Part shown: positions 59,912 to 64,000 of the stretch, piece after piece
How the letters are laid out: each line of letters begins with the position of its first letter
Position numbering within the stretch: the first letter of the stretch is position 1
Assembly: GCF_000787575.1 (NCBI RefSeq)
Contig: NW_012236497.1
Location: forward strand, 159,232 to 223,231
Length of the DNA stretch: 64,000 nucleotides
Direction of reading: 5' to 3'
DNA from: Acytostelium subglobosum LB1
Lineage: Eukaryota; Evosea; Eumycetozoa; Acytosteliales; Acytosteliaceae
Position numbers and translations under genes: made by a program
The notes under the pieces: model-generated
What the model saw: the letters and a program-made list of their open reading frames with translations, nothing else
The model's database searches: none
What the model was told of the DNA's origin: nothing

Positions 59912-60187
59912 GATTGATAGTTATCTACATAAATAATATTATATCTCTTCCAACTTAATGTTTGATGTTTGAACACATTCATTCATTTCCATTGCATAAA
60001 TAATGGACATGTTCATTACTTCAACTAAAAAACTTTTTGTTTGATTGGGATAAATTAAATCCTTTTTTGGAAAGATACTTATAAATGGAAATGTAGAAAT
60101 AAAAGGTTACTACTATATTTGGAAGTGAACCAGAACATAGTCCCAAATTGGTATGAGATAACACAATAGTACCTGTTCGAGGAGGGG

Positions 60188-60775
60188 GTGTCCATATTTA
60201 TAACTATGGCTGACAACGTTGTATTTCCAACTGCCCAAGAACTCGCTGACAACTATGAGGTGATTCTAGATTGGGTCCCTGACCGTGCTAGAGGGCCCAA
60301 CCCAGTCAGGCCAACATGGATCGTTGACACAAGAAACGGTTCTGTGATTCGTTATCGTTCTCTCAATGGCGGATCAGGCAACCAATTCAATGGCACACGC
60401 CAACCAGGAGCGCAAGGAACCAACTCACCGACCTACAATCCGACGTACTTCAGAGCCTACTCCAATGCGCAACACCAACACCAGAATCACAACTTGCTCG
60501 CAAACTTGGTCAATGCACAGGCAGTTGTCCTCCCACCACCCCAGGCAGTCCCTGTCCCAGTCCAAGGTCAAGAACTCGCTCTTGCCGAGGCTCCCGTAGC
60601 CCAAGGTCAAGAACTCGCTCTTGACAATGACGTCGACGTTCTTGGTGCAATGCTAGAGAGGTTCTTGGTTCTGAAGCCGACCACTGTTCTGGATGCCAAG
60701 ATCATTGTGGCCACCGAGAAGCTCAGATCTTTGATGGTTGAGAGACTCAACATCGATGGAGCAAACATGCACTAG
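60188..60775 (+). CDS. Orphan protein with a duplicated Gln-Gly-Gln-Glu-Leu-Ala-Leu motif
   Basis: Single exon, 195 residues (an internal ATG gives MADNVVFPTAQELADNYEV and may be the true start). No known domain recognised. Visible traits: an aromatic, basic N-terminal third (WVPDRARGPNPVRPTW), a Gln/His/Asn-rich middle (NAQHQHQNHN), a near-perfect repeat QGQELAL separated by 10 residues, and a C-terminal amphipathic segment (LGAMLERFLVLKP; ATEKLRSLMVERLN). It lies at the left edge of the polymerase element and may be its cargo or a structural/nucleoprotein-like product; that is conjecture. Confidence 0.6.
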   Translation: MSIFITMADNVVFPTAQELADNYEVILDWVPDRARGPNPVRPTWIVDTRNGSVIRYRSLNGGSGNQFNGTRQPGAQGTNSPTYNPTYFRAYSNAQHQHQNHNLLANLVNAQAVVLPPPQAVPVPVQGQELALAEAPVAQGQELALDNDVDVLGAMLERFLVLKPTTVLDAKIIVATEKLRSLMVERLNIDGANMH

Positions 60776-60936
60776 TTCTGCGTCGCCATCTCTTGTGCCG
60801 TCCCAAGACCTCAACCTTGCCAAGTCCATCCACCACAGGTCCCCATTACCCAGTGCTCAGCCCCTCGTGCTCCAGCAGCCTCTTTTCCTGATCCACAGAC
60901 ATTGCCATTAAACATCATTCTTTGTCTCTCCAATGA

Positions 60937-61209
60937 TCAATGCATCCTCCTCTCTTGCTTCCTCATCAAGTGTCGCGAGATCAACTTGCCGCAGACAGCG
61001 CACGGTATCCTCTCTGTGTTGTAGGCCTTGATCTCCTCTTTGTACTCCTCGTAGTAGCGCTGCATGTACGACTTGTTGATGTTGCTGCCGCTCCTGTCGA
61101 TGGTAGTAGCTGCCGATGAAGGCGTCTTCATTTCTGCGTCCATAATGATGGAAGTAGAGATTATATTAACAGCCTTCTGTTTGCCATATTCCAATGGCGA
61201 ACGATCCAA
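60937..61209 (-). CDS. Small C2H2-like zinc-finger protein of the polymerase element
   Basis: Open frame of 90 codons; the likelier start is the internal ATG at about 61143 (MDAEMKTPSSAATT). C-terminal motif RIPCAVCGKLISRHLMRKQE...H has the CxxC and His spacing of a single zinc finger, preceded by a YMQRYYEEYKEEIKAYN helix. It follows the polymerase C-terminal fragment on the same strand. The role (DNA binding for element replication?) is inferred only from motif and position. Confidence 0.55.
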   Translation of the reverse strand: MDRSPLEYGKQKAVNIISTSIIMDAEMKTPSSAATTIDRSGSNINKSYMQRYYEEYKEEIKAYNTERIPCAVCGKLISRHLMRKQERRMH

Positions 61210-61483
61210 CTGGCTTGGTCATGTTCTTGACGATTGCGTCGGGACAGTAGCCCTCGTATCGCAGGTCGCCACACTCGGTGCCCAACTTGGGGTAGTCGAG
61301 CGATTTCTTGCCAGTCTTGACTGTCCATGGTTTGGTCGAGACGAATCCATCAGTGTGAACGCGCTTGATGCAGTCAATGTCGTCCTTTATTATCGTTCCA
61401 ATCATCTTGCGACCACGAGAGATGATGAATGGCATGATCCGAGCGAATGGCGTATCGAACATGTCGGCGGTGATCAACGTCAA
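61166..61483 (-). pseudogene. Type-B DNA polymerase (organellar/viral type), C-terminal fragment
   Basis: 105 codons in frame on the minus strand with ADMFDTPFARIMPFIISRGR (thumb-side helix typical after the palm), VHTDGFVSTK (motif C position) and a LGDLRYEG-like ECGDLRYEG. It reads as the C-terminal end of a family-B, protein-primed-type DNA polymerase (Pfam DNA_pol_B_2 style). It is directly adjacent, back to back, to the central part of the same polymerase on the opposite strand, so the gene is broken. No intact polymerase can be read. Confidence 0.65.
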
Positions 61484-62500
61484 AGGTGATCACTGCTATG
61501 CATCCACCTCGAGGGCAACCAGAGAGGTCAACCTAATACTAACAAATGGACACTACAAACTAGACAAGGAAGGTACCTATGCAGGCAAGGGCATCAGATA
61601 CACTCGACACAACGAGAGGGACGTCTACATCAAGCCAATCGTTTTCAAGTACCTCAAGGGCGAACAGGTCCAGCTCTATGATGACGGCGAGTACATGACC
61701 ATCAGCCTGGAACATTTTATCAACAAGAAGAGACGCAAGTACCAAGACAAGTGCGAGTACATCCGCATCCTCTCAGGAATGACCCTGGAGGAGACATTGG
61801 ACTCGTTCAAGGCCGACGCCGACGCGCTCAAGGAAGGTACTAACGGTATCATCGACATGTACACAACAGGACAGAACATCAACAAGGCAGCGATCAAACT
61901 GTTTATATCATACAACAAGACAGTCAAGCCAGAGCCAATCGATCAGAAGGAGGGCGAGTGGATATCCAAGTCAACCTTTGGCGCATTGATGTTTTCCATC
62001 CAGCATACAGGAGGTCTCTACATGTATGACGTCTGCAAGATGTATGGTGCGATCATGAAGAGCGGCGGCTTCATGATCCCAATCAAGTGTGGCGAGTTCC
62101 AACAACTGACCGACGAAGAGCTGAGCGCAATGAAATCAATACCATTCGGTATCTATCGCGCAACGATCAACGGCAAGCATGGAGCATTCAAGATTAACAA
62201 GAAGGATTACTACACTCACTACGACCTAATCTTTGCTAAGGAGCTAGGACTGACATTCAACTTGAAGACCGGCAACAAGGCCAATGCATTGTTATACGAT
62301 AGCACATGCAGGATCAATGGCTCCATTCTTTTTGGCAAGTACATGGATCAGGTGCTCGCCTGGATCAAGGCAGGAGTCCCACGATCAAAGGAACTCTATC
62401 AACGACTCTGGGGCGCTCTTTGGCAAGCCATCCCGCCTCAAGTTCTTCCTCGAACTCAATGTCGATCAGAAGGTCTCGATCAAGCGGATCCCATAACTCG
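61467..62500 (+). pseudogene. Type-B DNA polymerase, inverted central fragment (exonuclease/palm)
   Basis: Plus-strand frame from about 61467 to 62410, continuing in a shifted frame to about 62494. It contains TSRATREVNLILTNGHYKL, ISKSTFGALMFSIQ and the motif A region GGLYMYDVCKMYGAIM, then KELYQRLWGAL near the motif B position. The frame changes at about 62410, marking a 1- or 2-nt indel. The flanking N- and C-terminal pieces of the same polymerase are on the minus strand, so this ~1-kb segment is inverted relative to them. Inactive as it stands. Identification rests on motif order; the exact subfamily is uncertain. Confidence 0.65.
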
Positions 62501-62515
62501 AGGAGAGACTCAACA

Positions 62516-62920
62516 TCAAAAGTGCTCTGTCACCTGCTCTGGGTATGCGTCGTGGAGGCAGTAGTAGAGGCAGTGATTCCATTTGCCGTCGCAGCCGCCT
62601 GCCTTGCCCTTTGCTTGATGTACGTAGATGTAGAACGATTTGAATGTGTCGGGCTCTGGGATTGGAGCGCCATCATACTCATGAGGATCAAACATGATCA
62701 TCGGCTCGCCTACCTTGGTGAATGTGCCTGATCGATATTGATGGTTGCCGTAGTCGAGCACGACCTCTATTCTTGCGTTGGCGCCGTAGCGTTGGAGCGT
62801 GTTGCTGTCTCGCTGAGCGATTCGTTCGATGTCTGCTCTGGTGTAGTTGCCTGTGAGCTTGATCTCGGTCACACCCGTCTTCTTCAGTCTGCCGCCAATG
62901 TCTCTTGTTGATCTACTCAT
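62516..62920 (-). pseudogene. Type-B DNA polymerase element, N-terminal fragment
   Basis: Minus-strand frame of ~135 codons from ATG at 62920 (MSRSTRDIGGRLKKTGVTEI) to a stop right at the inversion boundary. It has GEPMIMFDPHEYDGAPIPEP and a GGCDGKWNHCLYYCLHDAY segment, the type of N-terminal block seen upstream of the exonuclease domain in polymerases of linear plasmids and viruses. It ends abruptly where the plus-strand central fragment ends, as expected for one breakpoint. A pseudogene piece, though it could still make a short peptide. Confidence 0.6.
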
Positions 62921-62963
62921 TCTATATATTAACACTGAGATGTTAATTTATATCACTTTGAAC

Positions 62964-63134
62964 CTATTTGTTGGCAATCAACTGTTTGTGGATGTAGCCT
63001 TGCTTGTGTCGATTGAGATTGGTACGACCTACCTCGAAGCCGCATTCACATCGTACCTTTTGCTTGATGTATGCTTTGTGACGCTCTCTGAACTCCGAGT
63101 TCTCGTCCCAATAGTACTCTTTGAATAATGACAT
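62964..63134 (-). CDS. Small C2H2-like zinc-finger protein (56 residues)
   Basis: ATG at 63134..63132 to TAG at 62964. MSLFKEYYWDENSEFRERHK forms a charged helix, then VRCECGFEVGRTNLNRHKQG ending YIHKQ gives a C-x-C...H...H finger resembling small zinc-finger ORFs of mobile elements. It overlaps no other gene, lies just before the polymerase N-terminal fragment on the same strand, and has an AT-rich upstream region shared with the divergent SAM-domain gene. Confidence 0.6.
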   Translation of the reverse strand: MSLFKEYYWDENSEFRERHKAYIKQKVRCECGFEVGRTNLNRHKQGYIHKQLIANK

Positions 63135-63335
63135 GTTATATCTGTTAGAGATAAATTGTTTAATTTAATTTATTTGTTTGTGAGTTTCCTAAATGGGCGA
63201 ACAGATCACCCTTCACCTCAAGGCACAACTTTGATTCTCACTTCTTTCATTATTCACACAACATCAACAAATACAACAACAATTACAACAATCCACTGGC
63301 CCATAGTTATCATCCATCATTGACAACTCTACATC
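63135..63335. promoter_or_regulatory. Divergent spacer between zinc-finger ORF and SAM gene
   Basis: About 200 bp with TTTAATTTAATTTATTTG near 63157-63175 and CAACAACAAATACAACAACAA before the SAM gene start; both start regions should be here. Confidence 0.45.
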
Positions 63336-64000
63336 ATGAATATCAACGATTACAAGAACTGGTCCAAAGATGAACTTCTCCAATGGTTCACTGAGCAAAC
63401 CAAAGAGGACGTGAAGGTTCAAGCGAAGATACTCCACCAGCAAGACATCAAAGGAGCTGATCTTCCTCTCACCAGCGCCAACTTGAAGGAAGTTGGCTGT
63501 ACTCTTGGCCAGGCCAATGCTGTACTCCGAGTTCTTGAGCAACTCCCCCTTGTCCCAGCTGGTATGTACAAACAACATCGGCGCAATGTCTTCATTCAAT
63601 ACTAACATACACACTCAAGCCCCTGCTGCCCCTATAGGATCACAAGGAGGCCAAGCTCGTAAGTACAAATGAGAGTGAGTGATGTGTTTGCTTACTATGC
63701 TAACTTGTCACTTTTATATTAGACATACCATTCGCCCGACAACTCAAACCGAGTGTCCTATCAGAGCAGTCCGATGAAGGCATCACTATTGGATCACGCA
63801 ATACACTCCCGAGACATAACACAGTGAAGAAGCTGTACGATTATGTTTCGAAACATCACTTGGTCCTCCTACGTGCCCCACCTTTCTCTGGAAAGACATC
63901 AATCACTCAGTTGCTGGAGCAGTTCATCATTGACAATCATGGCGATACATATGTCCGCAGATATTCATTTGTTTGGAGTCAGAAATCAAATGAGGATTAA
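63336..64000 (+). CDS. SAM-domain protein with P-loop motif
   Basis: Exons 63336..63561, 63620..63658 and 63723..64000; 180 residues with a TAA that coincides with the last base of the window, so a further downstream structure cannot be excluded. Residues ~1-72 are a sterile alpha motif-like domain (MNINDYKNWSKDELLQWFTE; ADLPLTSANLKEVGCTLGQA). After a Pro/Gly linker comes a short basic region, then LVLLRAPPFSGKTSITQLLE, a clean P-loop (GKTS), and FIIDNH. The pattern recalls NTPase modules of repeat-rich host/mobile families (Crinkler-like) but that is a weak resemblance. It stands beside the polymerase element and may be part of an expanded accessory family. Confidence 0.65.

Noticed and set aside
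60000-63300. Terminal inverted repeats for the polymerase element
   Set aside because: I could not see a convincing long inverted repeat by eye; element borders are left undefined.

Overview
The window is nuclear DNA from a dictyostelid social amoeba. The calls rest on dense, compact genes with 60-85 nt introns bounded by GTAAGT/GTATGT and TAG/CAG, AT-rich spacers full of TCAA/ATTC tetranucleotide repeats, poly-Gln/poly-Asn tracts, and the protein families present. Coding GC is higher than in Dictyostelium discoideum, so a more GC-rich lineage is likely, but the species cannot be fixed from the sequence. One 100-N scaffold gap (39236-39335) and one stray N (42200) show this is a draft assembly.

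Layout. 1-3900 (-): 5' two-thirds of an ABCC/MRP transporter, cut by the window edge. 4925-6528 (-): bacterial-type xylulokinase. 6926-18406 (+): six-exon gene for a ~3,700-residue SZT2 homologue (KICSTOR/TORC1 nutrient signalling). 18483-19120 (-): decayed Rho-like GTPase copy A. 20193-22667 (+): ankyrin-TBC RabGAP. 22868-25142 (+): two tandem F-box-like paralogues, both frame-broken. 25442-26996: U1-C and AK6/Fap7 head to head. 27050-28666 (-): membrane alkaline phosphatase. 29368-30276 (+): Rho-like copies B and C. 30450-30838 (+): ZNF706/4F5-like micro-gene. 31142-32852 (+): ATE1 arginyltransferase. 33953-34698 (+): Cys-rich membrane protein. 34877-35917 (-): secreted SMP-30-like protein. 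36483-38799 (+): RCC1-BTB protein. 38878-39834 (-): GH25 lysozyme. 40376-41301 (-): Vti1 SNARE. 41628-45057 (-): P2C-type cation ATPase. 45463-45722 (-): possible micro-gene. 46796-49456 (-): probable mitochondrial helical-repeat protein. 50097-53538 (+): NT-C2/coiled-coil/DIL protein. 53773-54189 (+): DAD1. 54328-58817 (-): eight-exon xanthine dehydrogenase.

59168-64000 is an accessory or mobile zone. It holds a Tc1-type HTH protein without a DDE domain, a repeat-containing orphan ORF, a type-B DNA polymerase (organellar/viral type) broken by an internal inversion, two small zinc-finger ORFs, and a SAM-domain/P-loop gene ending exactly at the window edge.

Most genes are unrelated housekeeping genes (splicing, ribosome biogenesis, glycosylation, membrane fusion, ion transport, purine catabolism, TORC1 control). 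The candidates for something undescribed are the degenerate Rho-like family (three copies, all lacking P-loop GK[ST]) and the rearranged polymerase element. Exon joins were read by eye from splice consensus, frame continuity and family alignment; for every complete spliced gene the summed coding length is a multiple of three.
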